From UBA12202 sp002691725 (GTDB lineage Bacteria; Pseudomonadota; Alphaproteobacteria; Puniceispirillales; UBA1172), in contig CBFIAU010000009.1 in assembly GCA_965660675.1 (NCBI GenBank), positions 58,266 to 122,265 on the forward strand: a stretch of DNA of 64,000 bases, given 5' to 3'. Position numbers and translations under genes: made by a program. How positions within the stretch are numbered: position 1 is the stretch's first letter; the number at the start of each line of letters is the position of its first letter. This document shows, piece after piece, positions 35,712 through 44,526 of this stretch. The notes beneath the pieces are model-generated. The model ran no database searches. It was not told the DNA's origin and saw only the letters and a program-made list of their open reading frames with translations.

Positions 35712-36575
35712 ATGGCAAAACTTGCTTTTCTGGGGCTTGGCGTAATGGGTTATCCCATGGCAGGACATTTGAAAAAGGGTGGCCATGAGGTGACGGTATA
35801 TAACCGGTCATCGGCAAAAGCCGAAGCCTGGGTGAAAGAGCATGGCGGCAAGATGGCGGCGACCCCGGCGGCAGCGGCGCATGATGCGGATATTGTGTTT
35901 TGCTGTGTGGGTGCGGATCAAGACCTTTATGCTGTGACGACAGGTGCTGATGGCGCCTTTTCTGGCATGAGGGCTGGCAGTATTTTTGTGGATAACACAA
36001 CCGCCTCAGCAGAGGCCGCAATAACTCTCGATACGGCGGCAAGAGAGCTTGGGCTTCATATGATTGATGCTCCTGTTTCGGGGGGTCAGGCAGGCGCTGA
36101 AAATGGCAAATTAACCGTCATGTGCGGTGGTGAGGCTGATATTTTTGATAAAGCCATGCCGATCATTTCCTGTTATGCGGCCAAGGTTATTCTGGTTGGC
36201 GCATCGGGGTCTGGCCAATTAACCAAAATGGTCAATCAGATTTGTATCGCTGGATTGGTTCAGGGATTATCAGAGGCCATTAATTTTGGTCAACGCGCTG
36301 ATCTGGATATGGAAAAGGTGCTTGATGTTATCTCCAGCGGGGCGGCACAATCATGGCAAATGGTTAATCGCGGTTCCACCATGGCAGCTGATGAGTTTGA
36401 GTTTGGCTTTGCGCTGGATTGGATGATCAAGGATTTGGGCATGTGCATGACAGAGGCCAAGAAAAATGGCTCATCCCTGCCAGTGACCGCATTGGTCGCG
36501 CAGTATTATGCACAACTATCTAATCGCGGTTTTGGCCGCAATGATACATCGGCACTGATCAAATTACTCAGATAG
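35712..36575 (+). CDS. Beta-hydroxyacid dehydrogenase (3-hydroxyisobutyrate/tartronate semialdehyde reductase family)
   Basis: A 287-residue NAD(P)-dependent enzyme of the beta-HAD family. It has FLGLGVMGYPMAGHLKKGG for the cofactor, the substrate motif DAPVSGGQAGAENGKLT (about 118-134), and the catalytic Lys in LTKMVNQICIAGLVQG near 170-186. It could act on 3-hydroxyisobutyrate, glycerate/tartronate semialdehyde or succinic semialdehyde; sequence alone does not decide. The ATG follows GAGGAGA. It converges on ribH with 18 bp between. Confidence 0.87.
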   Translation: MAKLAFLGLGVMGYPMAGHLKKGGHEVTVYNRSSAKAEAWVKEHGGKMAATPAAAAHDADIVFCCVGADQDLYAVTTGADGAFSGMRAGSIFVDNTTASAEAAITLDTAARELGLHMIDAPVSGGQAGAENGKLTVMCGGEADIFDKAMPIISCYAAKVILVGASGSGQLTKMVNQICIAGLVQGLSEAINFGQRADLDMEKVLDVISSGAAQSWQMVNRGSTMAADEFEFGFALDWMIKDLGMCMTEAKKNGSSLPVTALVAQYYAQLSNRGFGRNDTSALIKLLR

Positions 36576-36593
36576 TAATGGCGCGGCGCCCCA

Positions 36594-37022
36594 TTATAGA
36601 GTTGCGTCAAGCGCCGTGATCCTGATCGCGGCATGAGCCGCTTCAACACCTTTTTTCACAAAGTGCTTGGCGAAAAACTCAATCATTTCAGGGTTTTCCT
36701 GGAAGTTATGCGGCGTTAAGACAATCGACAGCACAGGCACATCTGTATCCAGCGACGCGCGGATTAAGCCATCAACAACGGTCGCGGAAACAAAATCATG
36801 CCGATAAATCCCGCCATTAACAACAAAGGCGCATCCGGCAATCGCAGCATATTTACCGCTCTCAGCCAATTTTTTAGCAACTAGAGGGATTTCTAGCGCG
36901 CCCGGAACATCATAAACATCAATCTGGTCAGCTGGTATTTCCTGCTGAAATCCGACCAAAGCCTGATCAACAATATCACTGTGCCAATTGGCTTTAATAA
37001 ATGCGTAACGTAGTCCAGACAT
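36594..37022 (-). CDS. ribH: 6,7-dimethyl-8-ribityllumazine synthase, RibH2 type
   Basis: A 142-residue lumazine synthase, the penultimate riboflavin enzyme. The CAFVVNGGIYRHDFVSATVVDGLIRASLDTDVPVLSIVLTPHNF region is split here only by length and matches the alphaproteobacterial RibH2 (decameric) form rather than the T4-like icosahedral RibH1. ATG 37022 is chosen because GAGGAGG lies seven bases before it; a TTG at 37046 would place that site inside the gene. No ribA, ribD or ribE is nearby. Confidence 0.92.
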   Translation of the reverse strand: MSGLRYAFIKANWHSDIVDQALVGFQQEIPADQIDVYDVPGALEIPLVAKKLAESGKYAAIAGCAFVVNGGIYRHDFVSATVVDGLIRASLDTDVPVLSIVLTPHNFQENPEMIEFFAKHFVKKGVEAAHAAIRITALDATL

Positions 37023-37110
37023 TAGTTTTGCCTCCTCTGGTGTCAAATGGCCATATATTACAGCCGACTTACCATATAGGTAAGTAATCCCGACATATTA
37101 AGCAAGCCGT

Positions 37111-39465
37111 CTAGCTGCTATTTTTTGTCTCAGTTTCGATTTTAGGAGGCTGATGCGCGGTGATATCAATATCACCACCTTGCCAGCGGTCAATAGTTAC
37201 AAGACAGCTATGTGCCGCCGGCCCTTGCGCCAAGGAAGATGTGCCAATATCGGGCGTCAACACATTCGGGTTGCCATGCTTGCATGAAAGCGAGCCATCA
37301 TGATCAGGATCATACCATGCGCCCGTGCTGACCAGAATAACCCCTGCCATGATATCTTCGCTAAGAATAGCCCCGCAAACCATCGTGCCACGAGCATTTT
37401 TAATAAGCACCAAGTCGCGGTCACCAATACCATGTCTCGCCGCATCAGCTGGATTAATAATAACAGGCTCATGCCCATCAATGCGTTCGGCACGGCTAAC
37501 CTTGCCATGATCCAGTTGGGAATGTAGTTTTGTATGCGGCTGATTATTGATCATGTGAAGTTGCCCGCCTAAATCAGCAACACCCAGCCATTCATCAGGT
37601 TCTTGCCAATATGGCATCCCCGGAAAGTCCTCTAAATCAAAACTCTTTATCCGTTCAGACGCTAATTCAATTTTGCCAGATGGGGTTTGGAGAGCGTTTT
37701 GTTCAGGATCATCCCGAAAATCTTTGAGCAAAACCATCGGCTCATCGTCTTCAGGCAAGGTAAAAAATCCTTTTTTGCGAAACGCCACATAATCAGGCAT
37801 CTCTTTGCCAAATTGCGATAGCGATTGCCGCGACAAATCATAGAGCCAGCGTTGCCATTCCTCAGCATTACGGCCTTCGGTGAAGGCATCATCACACCCC
37901 ATATTTCTGGCTATTCCGGTAAGAATATCATAATCATCTCGCGCCTGCCCAACGGGAGGGATCGCTTGATCCATAGAAACTACATGATTATCACGCGGCG
38001 TCATGGCGATATCCTGGCGTTCTAGCGATGTCGTACACGGCAATACGATATCAGCATGTTTAGCATTAGCATTCCAGCACCATTCATGAACAACAATCGT
38101 ATCAGGTTTTTGCCACGCCTTGACCATTCGGGTTAAATCCTGGTGATGATGAAACGGATTACCGCCTGCCCAGTACATAAGACGAATATCGGGGTAGGTA
38201 TAGGTGCCGCCATCATAGCGAAACGACTGACCCGGATAGAGCAGCATATCACTAATTCTGGCAACAGGAATAAAGCTGTCTACCGCATTCTGACCTTGCG
38301 GTAATGCCGCAAAATTGAGATTGCTGATATTATGACCAACGGTGTTAACCGCCGAATAGCCCATGCCAAAACCGCCACCTGGCAATCCGATCTGACCAAT
38401 AAGCGCGGCCAGAGCAATGCCAGCCCAATACGGCTCTTCTCCATATTGCTGACGGGTAAGTGACCAGCTTAAACTGATCATAGTACGCTGACATGTCATC
38501 TGCCGCGCTAGCGAAGAAATATCATCAGCCGCAATGCCAGTGATTTTTGACGCCCAGCTCGCGGTTTTGGCAATACCATCATGTTTTCCCAATATATATT
38601 CGGCAAATGCGCTAAAGCCAACCGTGTATGTATTGATAAAAGCCTGATCATAATGTTCTTCGGTAATAAGGGTATGGCAAAGCGCCAGCATCAGGGCGGT
38701 ATCTGTATTAGGACGGATCGGCATCCATTCGGCATCGAGCTGATCAATCACATCTTGCCGCAAGGGTGAGATATTCACAAACGAGACGCCATGTTTTGCC
38801 GCCTCCTCCATTGCTGGCCGTTGAATATGATTGCCTAATCCGCCTTGGCCGATTTGACCATTTTTAACAGGAAGGCCACCAAAGGCGACAAACAGCTCGG
38901 TGTTTTCGACAACAGATTGCCAGCTTGTTTGGCCATAAATATAGTTACGAAAATGACCGATAACATGGGGAACAATGACCTCAGCGGCGGCAAAGCTATA
39001 TGTATTTACCGATTTAGTATAGCCGCCAACGCAATTCAAAAATCGATGGATTTGGCTTTGGGCATGATGGAAACGGCCAGCGCTTGCCCATCCATATGAG
39101 CCTGCAAAAATAGCTTCATTGCCATGATCTTGGATAACACGCGATAACTCACCAGCAACGAGCTTCTCCGCTTCATTCCAGCTCACCTCAACAAAGCTAT
39201 CACGGCCGCGTAATTCAGGTTTAATGCCGCTAGAGCCGCTTGATTTAGCGTCTAACCAGCTTTTTCTTATCATCGGCGCGGTAACACGTGTCGGGTGGTC
39301 AAGAACATCAATAATGCCAGCGCCAATAGGTGACGGGTCTTTATCTGTCTCCAGTGGCTCAAGCCCTGTCACGCGGTCATTTTCAACCGATACGGAATAA
39401 CTGCCCCAATGGCTTGATGTGAACAAGCGGCGCGGCAAATCATCTTTATTATCCAAATCATCCAT
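37111..39465 (-). CDS. BisC/DMSO-reductase-family molybdopterin oxidoreductase, cytoplasmic
   Basis: A 784-residue Mo-bis-MGD enzyme of the Ser-ligated DMSOR group. The likely Mo ligand is Ser128 in YGWASAGRFHH. The usual N-terminal 4Fe-4S cysteines are absent, as in BisC, TorA and DorA. Cofactor segments GGGFGMGYSAVN and the C-terminal dinucleotide domain (from about 665) are visible. There is no signal peptide, so it should stay in the cytoplasm like biotin sulfoxide reductase BisC. It probably reduces an S- or N-oxide. It ends the tctCBA/P-loop gene run, 44 bp after the P-loop gene. Confidence 0.85.
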   Translation of the reverse strand: MDDLDNKDDLPRRLFTSSHWGSYSVSVENDRVTGLEPLETDKDPSPIGAGIIDVLDHPTRVTAPMIRKSWLDAKSSGSSGIKPELRGRDSFVEVSWNEAEKLVAGELSRVIQDHGNEAIFAGSYGWASAGRFHHAQSQIHRFLNCVGGYTKSVNTYSFAAAEVIVPHVIGHFRNYIYGQTSWQSVVENTELFVAFGGLPVKNGQIGQGGLGNHIQRPAMEEAAKHGVSFVNISPLRQDVIDQLDAEWMPIRPNTDTALMLALCHTLITEEHYDQAFINTYTVGFSAFAEYILGKHDGIAKTASWASKITGIAADDISSLARQMTCQRTMISLSWSLTRQQYGEEPYWAGIALAALIGQIGLPGGGFGMGYSAVNTVGHNISNLNFAALPQGQNAVDSFIPVARISDMLLYPGQSFRYDGGTYTYPDIRLMYWAGGNPFHHHQDLTRMVKAWQKPDTIVVHEWCWNANAKHADIVLPCTTSLERQDIAMTPRDNHVVSMDQAIPPVGQARDDYDILTGIARNMGCDDAFTEGRNAEEWQRWLYDLSRQSLSQFGKEMPDYVAFRKKGFFTLPEDDEPMVLLKDFRDDPEQNALQTPSGKIELASERIKSFDLEDFPGMPYWQEPDEWLGVADLGGQLHMINNQPHTKLHSQLDHGKVSRAERIDGHEPVIINPADAARHGIGDRDLVLIKNARGTMVCGAILSEDIMAGVILVSTGAWYDPDHDGSLSCKHGNPNVLTPDIGTSSLAQGPAAHSCLVTIDRWQGGDIDITAHQPPKIETETKNSS

Positions 39466-39509
39466 AGCTTCACATCATGTCTCAATTCAGGTTTATCGTA
39501 AAGAGCTAA

Positions 39510-41273
39510 TCAAATGCCATCAGCCCATTGACCAACCGTATGATTATGTTCTGCCATCGCATCAAAAACAGGGAGTGAGCCAGCATCTGACGCTTGCGAG
39601 TGGGTAGCCTGATCAACCGAACCAAGACTGGCAATAATATGAGTTAATGCTTTATTTTTGGGGCAAAGGCGTAGATTGAAATAGCGCCATTGCCCTTGTT
39701 CTATCAGGCCATAAACATCGGCTGTATGAAAATCAGCAAAGGTGACCTGATCCAAAGACGCGACGCAAGATTGAATAAATTGATATGGCGGTGTCGCCAA
39801 TGGCATCAAAACATCTTCAGGTGTCTTAGCATCAACATTGACATGCCGATAACGATCAATATTACAAAGCGCAACAGGATCCAGAATGATCATGGATTTA
39901 TTTGTGCCAAAAGCTATGGTGCGTGGCGGCTCACCTAGCGGCTGATCATTATCAAGAAACTCAAAATGAATCATTTTATTGGGGACTTGCGACCACGAGA
40001 AAAACAGATCAGGAATACCTGTAAATGCCTCAATATTATGGTAGAGCAGATCATCAACAGCCTTATATCTCTGGGTTGATAAGCCTCTCATCCAAGCGCG
40101 CTCAACGGTTTGATGCGGTGCCGTAATGACAAAAAATAAATACACCACATCACCAAATCGGGTCAGCAAACTGCTTTGATAATCACCTTCTGCATTCGTA
40201 TCAAAACTATCAAAGCGAAAGCGATCAATGAGCAAATGCGGCATTGTTCCAGCTGCTGCTTTTTCCGCCATATACTGATCCAGCTTGCGATCAATCATGG
40301 TCAGCTCATATCCTGTCAGCATAGCGGCATATTTATAATCATCACCAAGCGAGTCATAATCAATCAAATATTTGCGCCAGTAATCAGGCGATATAACAGC
40401 ATAATCCTCCCAGCTTGTATTGATTTTGCTAGCTAATTGTCGCTGTTTTGGACGCAGTGTACTTTTGCCGGCGGCGGATGCGCCTTTCGTATTCATGACC
40501 ACAGGCTTTTGCTGAGGCGGCAGAAAACGATATCCTTCGGCTATCACCGCTTCTCTAAAATCCGCTGAGATCATTTTTCTGACTTGAACGCTGCCATAAT
40601 CGTGAAAAACCAGACGGCTAGCCAATTCCGCAATCATATTCTGATCAGCAATCAGCCGACCTTGTCGCCCCATCATTGCTGAGCCAAGCCTTATAAGCGC
40701 CTTGTAGCAACTCGCAATGCAGGTGTTATCAGCCGCTGTCGTAGCCGCATCTTTCCATATAGCAACACGGGCTTCATCATCTGGCTTGATTTGCTTTGTC
40801 TCACCGGGCAAGAGACCAAAAAGCCGTCTATCGGTTGTCACTTGAGAGGTCATGCTCTCGGCCAGAATGTCTTGCAAATGCTTTTGTATATACGCCTTAA
40901 CCTTGGCGAAGGTATGCTTGTATTCATCCATCTTGGGGATCATATGGCGCTGATAAATGGTATCCACCATTGACCGCAGCGATATGCCCAAATCTGCATA
41001 ATTAGGGCCATCAGGAACATAAAGATCAGATGTCACACGCAACAGCAATTCATGAATAATCAGCCGATCGACATGTAATATCGCCAGATCAGTTTCAGGC
41101 AGGCCGCATAATTGTGCCGCCTCTTTAGCCTCAGCATAAGAAATCACGCTGTTGTCAGGTTGAAACACCGTGATTAATGGCTTGAGATGTGGCGGAATTG
41201 ATGACGTAATCCCCGGTGCCCATGCATGATAGGCATCATCAGCCCCCTTATTGGCAGGTGGGGTTACCATCAT
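39510..41273 (-). CDS. Unrecognised P-loop protein in the TTT operon
   Basis: A 587-residue protein I cannot place. A Walker A motif GASAAGKST lies near residues 264-272, after a hydrophobic strand (KPVVMNT). About 30 residues later comes ISPDYWRKYL, where zeta-toxin-like and other small-molecule kinases place a catalytic Asp. A Walker B-like strand LLIDRFRFDSF follows near 350. The N-terminal 240 residues are helical and of unknown fold. A P-loop kinase or nucleotidyl-transfer role is inferred. It starts 9 bp after the tctA stop and precedes the molybdoenzyme by 44 bp, so it belongs to that operon. Confidence 0.7.
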   Translation of the reverse strand: MMVTPPANKGADDAYHAWAPGITSSIPPHLKPLITVFQPDNSVISYAEAKEAAQLCGLPETDLAILHVDRLIIHELLLRVTSDLYVPDGPNYADLGISLRSMVDTIYQRHMIPKMDEYKHTFAKVKAYIQKHLQDILAESMTSQVTTDRRLFGLLPGETKQIKPDDEARVAIWKDAATTAADNTCIASCYKALIRLGSAMMGRQGRLIADQNMIAELASRLVFHDYGSVQVRKMISADFREAVIAEGYRFLPPQQKPVVMNTKGASAAGKSTLRPKQRQLASKINTSWEDYAVISPDYWRKYLIDYDSLGDDYKYAAMLTGYELTMIDRKLDQYMAEKAAAGTMPHLLIDRFRFDSFDTNAEGDYQSSLLTRFGDVVYLFFVITAPHQTVERAWMRGLSTQRYKAVDDLLYHNIEAFTGIPDLFFSWSQVPNKMIHFEFLDNDQPLGEPPRTIAFGTNKSMIILDPVALCNIDRYRHVNVDAKTPEDVLMPLATPPYQFIQSCVASLDQVTFADFHTADVYGLIEQGQWRYFNLRLCPKNKALTHIIASLGSVDQATHSQASDAGSLPVFDAMAEHNHTVGQWADGI

Positions 41274-41282
41274 CACCCTGCA

Positions 41283-42800
41283 TCAGGCTTTGCTACGCAT
41301 CTTCCTTAAGATCAGTTGGATAGCAGGTAAAAAGATCAAGATAACTGCACAAATGGTAATTGGCCCTGCTATCGGCCTGGTAAAGAAGATCGTAAAGGTT
41401 TCATATTGGAGCAATGTCTGACGTAATGTTGGCTCGGCAATAGGGCCAAGAACAATAGCCAGAACCGCCGGCGCAACAGGATAATCCAATATCCGCATAA
41501 AGAAGCCGCCAAAGCCTACCAGTACCATCAGCCAGACATCAAACATATCCAGATACGCGGCATAAGTACCAACCAGTGACAACACAAAAATCGTTGGCGC
41601 AAGGATTGTAAATGGCATCCGCAACATCCAAAGGAAAATTGGAATGAACATAATATTGACCGCCACGGCAACAAAGTTTGAGATATAGAATGAGCCGATT
41701 AATGGCCAGACAAAATCAGGCTGATTAGTGAACAGCAATGGCCCCGGCTGCAGCCCCCAGATGACCATCCCCGCCAGCAGAACCGCCGTCGTTGGCGAGC
41801 CTGGAATTCCAAGCGTCATCATCGGCAACATGGCCCCCGTGGAAGCAGAGTTATTTGCCGCTTCAGGCGCAGCAACACCGTCAACAACACCTTTGCCATA
41901 TTTGCTTGGGTCTTTTGATGTCATCTTGGTCACGCCATATGCCATGAGTGATCCAGGCGTAGCACCAGCCGCCGGCAGAATACCAACAAAGAAGCCGATA
42001 AATGAGCCGATTAATGTGCCTTTCCAAGCGCCCTTAAACTGCTTGAGAGCATAAACAATACTGGCAAAATTAACCTCAACATTCGACATAGATGAGCCAT
42101 AACGTGACGTGTTAATCGTCCACAGCATCTCACCAATTCCATAAATACCAATAGCCAGTACAAGGAAGCGAATCCCATGCGAAAAGCCCTGGATATCAAA
42201 GAAAATCAGCCTTGGTTCACCTGAAATAATATCAAACCCGACAGCCGATAGCGCCAGCCCGAAACAGATGGAAAAAATTGTTTTGGGAAAATCATCACCA
42301 CCAAGTCCAGCAAATGTAGCAAATGCCAGAAGCATGAGAGCAAAAATCTCAGGATTACCGAAGTTCAAGGCAACCGACGCCAATAGAGGGGCAAAACCGG
42401 TAAATAAGATGTTTGAAATCGTCGCCCCAACAAACGAAGCTATGGCCGCCGCCATCAAGGCAACATGCGCCTGCCCTTTCATCGCTAATGGCCGGCCATC
42501 AAATGTGGTTGCGACCGCCGTCGACGCCCCTGGTATGCCAAGCGTTATCGACGATATCGCCCCACCATACATAGCCCCATAATAGATCGAGGCCAGAAAG
42601 ATCATTGGTGACGTCGCACCACCTGTAAACCCCTGAATAACAAATGTGAATGGAAGCAATATCGCAACACCATTAACCGATCCCAACCCCGGCATGGCGC
42701 CAACAAACAGACCAATAACAACACCGATAATGGCTAAACCCAAATTAACAGGCTCTAGCGCTATTAATATTCCTTCAAATAAATGACCTAGCACTTCCAT
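41283..42800 (-). CDS. tctA: Tripartite tricarboxylate transporter, large membrane subunit
   Basis: A 505-residue TctA (PF01970) with about eleven transmembrane segments. It has the two family motifs in GLFVGAMPGLGSVNGVAILLPF near the start and FVGILPAAGATPGSLMAYG in the middle, with PEAANNSASTGAMLPMMTLGIPGSPTTAVLL. TctA is the ion-coupled translocation subunit. GGGGGAAA precedes ATG 42800. It lies between tctB and the P-loop gene, with short gaps on both sides. Confidence 0.94.
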   Translation of the reverse strand: MEVLGHLFEGILIALEPVNLGLAIIGVVIGLFVGAMPGLGSVNGVAILLPFTFVIQGFTGGATSPMIFLASIYYGAMYGGAISSITLGIPGASTAVATTFDGRPLAMKGQAHVALMAAAIASFVGATISNILFTGFAPLLASVALNFGNPEIFALMLLAFATFAGLGGDDFPKTIFSICFGLALSAVGFDIISGEPRLIFFDIQGFSHGIRFLVLAIGIYGIGEMLWTINTSRYGSSMSNVEVNFASIVYALKQFKGAWKGTLIGSFIGFFVGILPAAGATPGSLMAYGVTKMTSKDPSKYGKGVVDGVAAPEAANNSASTGAMLPMMTLGIPGSPTTAVLLAGMVIWGLQPGPLLFTNQPDFVWPLIGSFYISNFVAVAVNIMFIPIFLWMLRMPFTILAPTIFVLSLVGTYAAYLDMFDVWLMVLVGFGGFFMRILDYPVAPAVLAIVLGPIAEPTLRQTLLQYETFTIFFTRPIAGPITICAVILIFLPAIQLILRKMRSKA

Positions 42801-42838
42801 CTTAAGATTTCCCCCGAACTTAAATTATTTAATTATCA

Positions 42839-43369
42839 TTAAAGAAAGATGTCATAGAGCGGAATAAATAACGGCTCCAGATACCCTTTTGGTAAGACAA
42901 TTCGCATCGCCACATCAAAAAAGAAGAAACTAACAACCGGCAAAGCAGTCGAAATCGTTAAGGTTAAAAACCACGTATGCCGACCTAAAAACTTTAAGTA
43001 GTAAATCATGAATAGCAATATCGCCCCGTAAAAACCGGCAATATGAATCATGATTAGAAATCCGATTAAGCCTCCACCGACCGTAAGAAACATGTTCTTA
43101 CCAAAATCATCCAGGAAAGGTTCTTCTGATACTGATTGTGGAGACCGTTTCAGCACCCAGTTTATTCCAATCCAGATCGTGCATATCAGCATGATGAAAC
43201 CGAGCCAGAACGGCCAAAAGCCGCTGCCTGGTGTCCCGGTTTCATCAAAACCGATATTGGCAAAGCGAGGAATGCTTGGATTCCAAGCAGGTGGATCCCC
43301 GCTTTTCCACATAAGGTATATAGAGAATATCCCCAAAATAAACGCTGTTACAATTTCAGCCCTTCGCAT
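42839..43369 (-). CDS. tctB: Tripartite tricarboxylate transporter, small membrane subunit
   Basis: A 176-residue TctB (PF07331) with four predicted membrane helices. The first is near residues 5-20 and the rest are in 54-170, with a soluble loop of about 35 residues after the first. The conserved GTPGSGFWPFWLGFIM segment marks the family. It partners TctA; the exact role of the small subunit is unclear. GGGGGGAAG lies before ATG 43369. It stands between tctC and tctA. Confidence 0.9.
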   Translation of the reverse strand: MRRAEIVTAFILGIFSIYLMWKSGDPPAWNPSIPRFANIGFDETGTPGSGFWPFWLGFIMLICTIWIGINWVLKRSPQSVSEEPFLDDFGKNMFLTVGGGLIGFLIMIHIAGFYGAILLFMIYYLKFLGRHTWFLTLTISTALPVVSFFFFDVAMRIVLPKGYLEPLFIPLYDIFL

Positions 43370-43407
43370 TAGTCTTCCCCCCTATATACCCTTATGATGT
43401 TAATTAT

Positions 43408-44394
43408 TTATTGAATAGCACCTGAAGCGCGCAAAATAGTCTCATGATTAGCACGCTGCAACTCCCAGTAAGCCATAAGCTCATCACCTGACATGAGTTC
43501 ACCCATCAGTGACTTTTTGCCCTTATAATCCTGCCAGTCGGCTGAATTATAAACCTGCTCAAAGAGGTTTGAATAATAGGCTTCTGCCTCATCAGACATA
43601 CCCGGTGCGCCAACAACTGAACGCTGCATGAAATAGCTGAAATCGACGCCTTTTTCACGAAGTGTTGGGACATCTGGGAACATTGGCAGACGCTCATCAG
43701 TGAAGGCAACAAGGGCAACCATGTCACCAGACTCATAGAAGCCAAGAGCTTCTGATGGGTTGTTCACAGATGAATTAATCTGCTTACCAGCAACGTCCTT
43801 GGCAACAGCACCCCCACCTTTGTATGGGATATATTTCATGCTAAGGCCGTAATTATCATTCAGGAAGTCAGTGATAATGTTGTCTTCAGAGTTTGAACCT
43901 GTTCCGCCCATAACCCAGTTTTTGCCTTCTGATTTTGCTACTTCTAACCACTGTTCGAATGATGTGATACCGCTATCCTTGTGAACCCACAAAAGGAATG
44001 TATCTTCGGCCATCCGGGCAACTGGCGCAAATGTCAGAACATCAACATCAAGACCCGGCTGACGCAGAGGTGTTGTGTAGAATGAGTTCAGTGTCACCAT
44101 GATCGTATGATCAGGATCATTTGCTGATTTAGCGGCGATTAATGCCTCAGCGCCTGAACCACCTGACTTGTTTGTTGGAACCAATGGACGGTCTGCAAAG
44201 CCTTCTTTTTCAACGATAGCCTGCATCAGACGCGCCATTTTATCGGCACCACCGCCTTTACCAGCCATGATAATGAAATCAATTGGCTTATTTGGCTTCC
44301 AGCCATGCCCATCTGCAAGTGCAAATCCAGACATTGCTGAAATAGTCATACCAGTGGCAACAAAGCCAGTGGCTAGTTTTTTCAAAATGCTCAT
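43408..44394 (-). CDS. tctC: TTT periplasmic substrate-binding protein (TctC/BUG family)
   Basis: A 328-residue binding protein with an Ala-rich Sec signal peptide (cut likely after ALA at about 27). The mature part has the BUG/TctC elements: the GGGADKMARLM loop, VPTNKSGGSGAEAL, VMGGTGSNSEDNI and YIPYKGGGAVAKDVAGKQI. TctC proteins bind di- or tricarboxylates and related anions. Given the oxalate operon next door, a dicarboxylate such as oxalate is a reasonable but untested ligand. A strong GAGGAGG precedes the ATG. Confidence 0.92.
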   Translation of the reverse strand: MSILKKLATGFVATGMTISAMSGFALADGHGWKPNKPIDFIIMAGKGGGADKMARLMQAIVEKEGFADRPLVPTNKSGGSGAEALIAAKSANDPDHTIMVTLNSFYTTPLRQPGLDVDVLTFAPVARMAEDTFLLWVHKDSGITSFEQWLEVAKSEGKNWVMGGTGSNSEDNIITDFLNDNYGLSMKYIPYKGGGAVAKDVAGKQINSSVNNPSEALGFYESGDMVALVAFTDERLPMFPDVPTLREKGVDFSYFMQRSVVGAPGMSDEAEAYYSNLFEQVYNSADWQDYKGKKSLMGELMSGDELMAYWELQRANHETILRASGAIQ

Positions 44395-44469
44395 TTAGTC
44401 CTCCTCTTAGAGCTATTGACGTCTTATCAATTAGACTGCTTGAAAGATGAAACCATCAATCAGACTAAT

Positions 44470-44510
44470 AAAAAGTGATAATATGAAAAGTGTAAATTTT
44501 TACAATTTAC
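44470..44510 (-). promoter_or_regulatory. tctC promoter with inverted-repeat operator
   Basis: This lies 76-116 bp upstream of tctC. It contains TGTAAA-N2-TTTACA (44491-44504) and a further TTTAC half at 44506. A minus-strand -35 TTGTAA (44505-44500) and -10 TATTAT (44483-44478), 16 bp apart, form a sigma-70-like promoter. The 20-bp block at 44470-44489 differs by one base from 55764-55783 in front of the PanE-like gene, which stands in the same orientation. Confidence 0.6.
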
Positions 44511-44526
44511 TTAACTGCCATACTCA

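Noticed and set aside
36576..36596. TAATGG/CCATTA inverted repeat in the 18-bp gap between the beta-HAD gene and ribH
   Set aside because: Short, partly inside the ribH stop codon, and without a T-run; not supported as a terminator.
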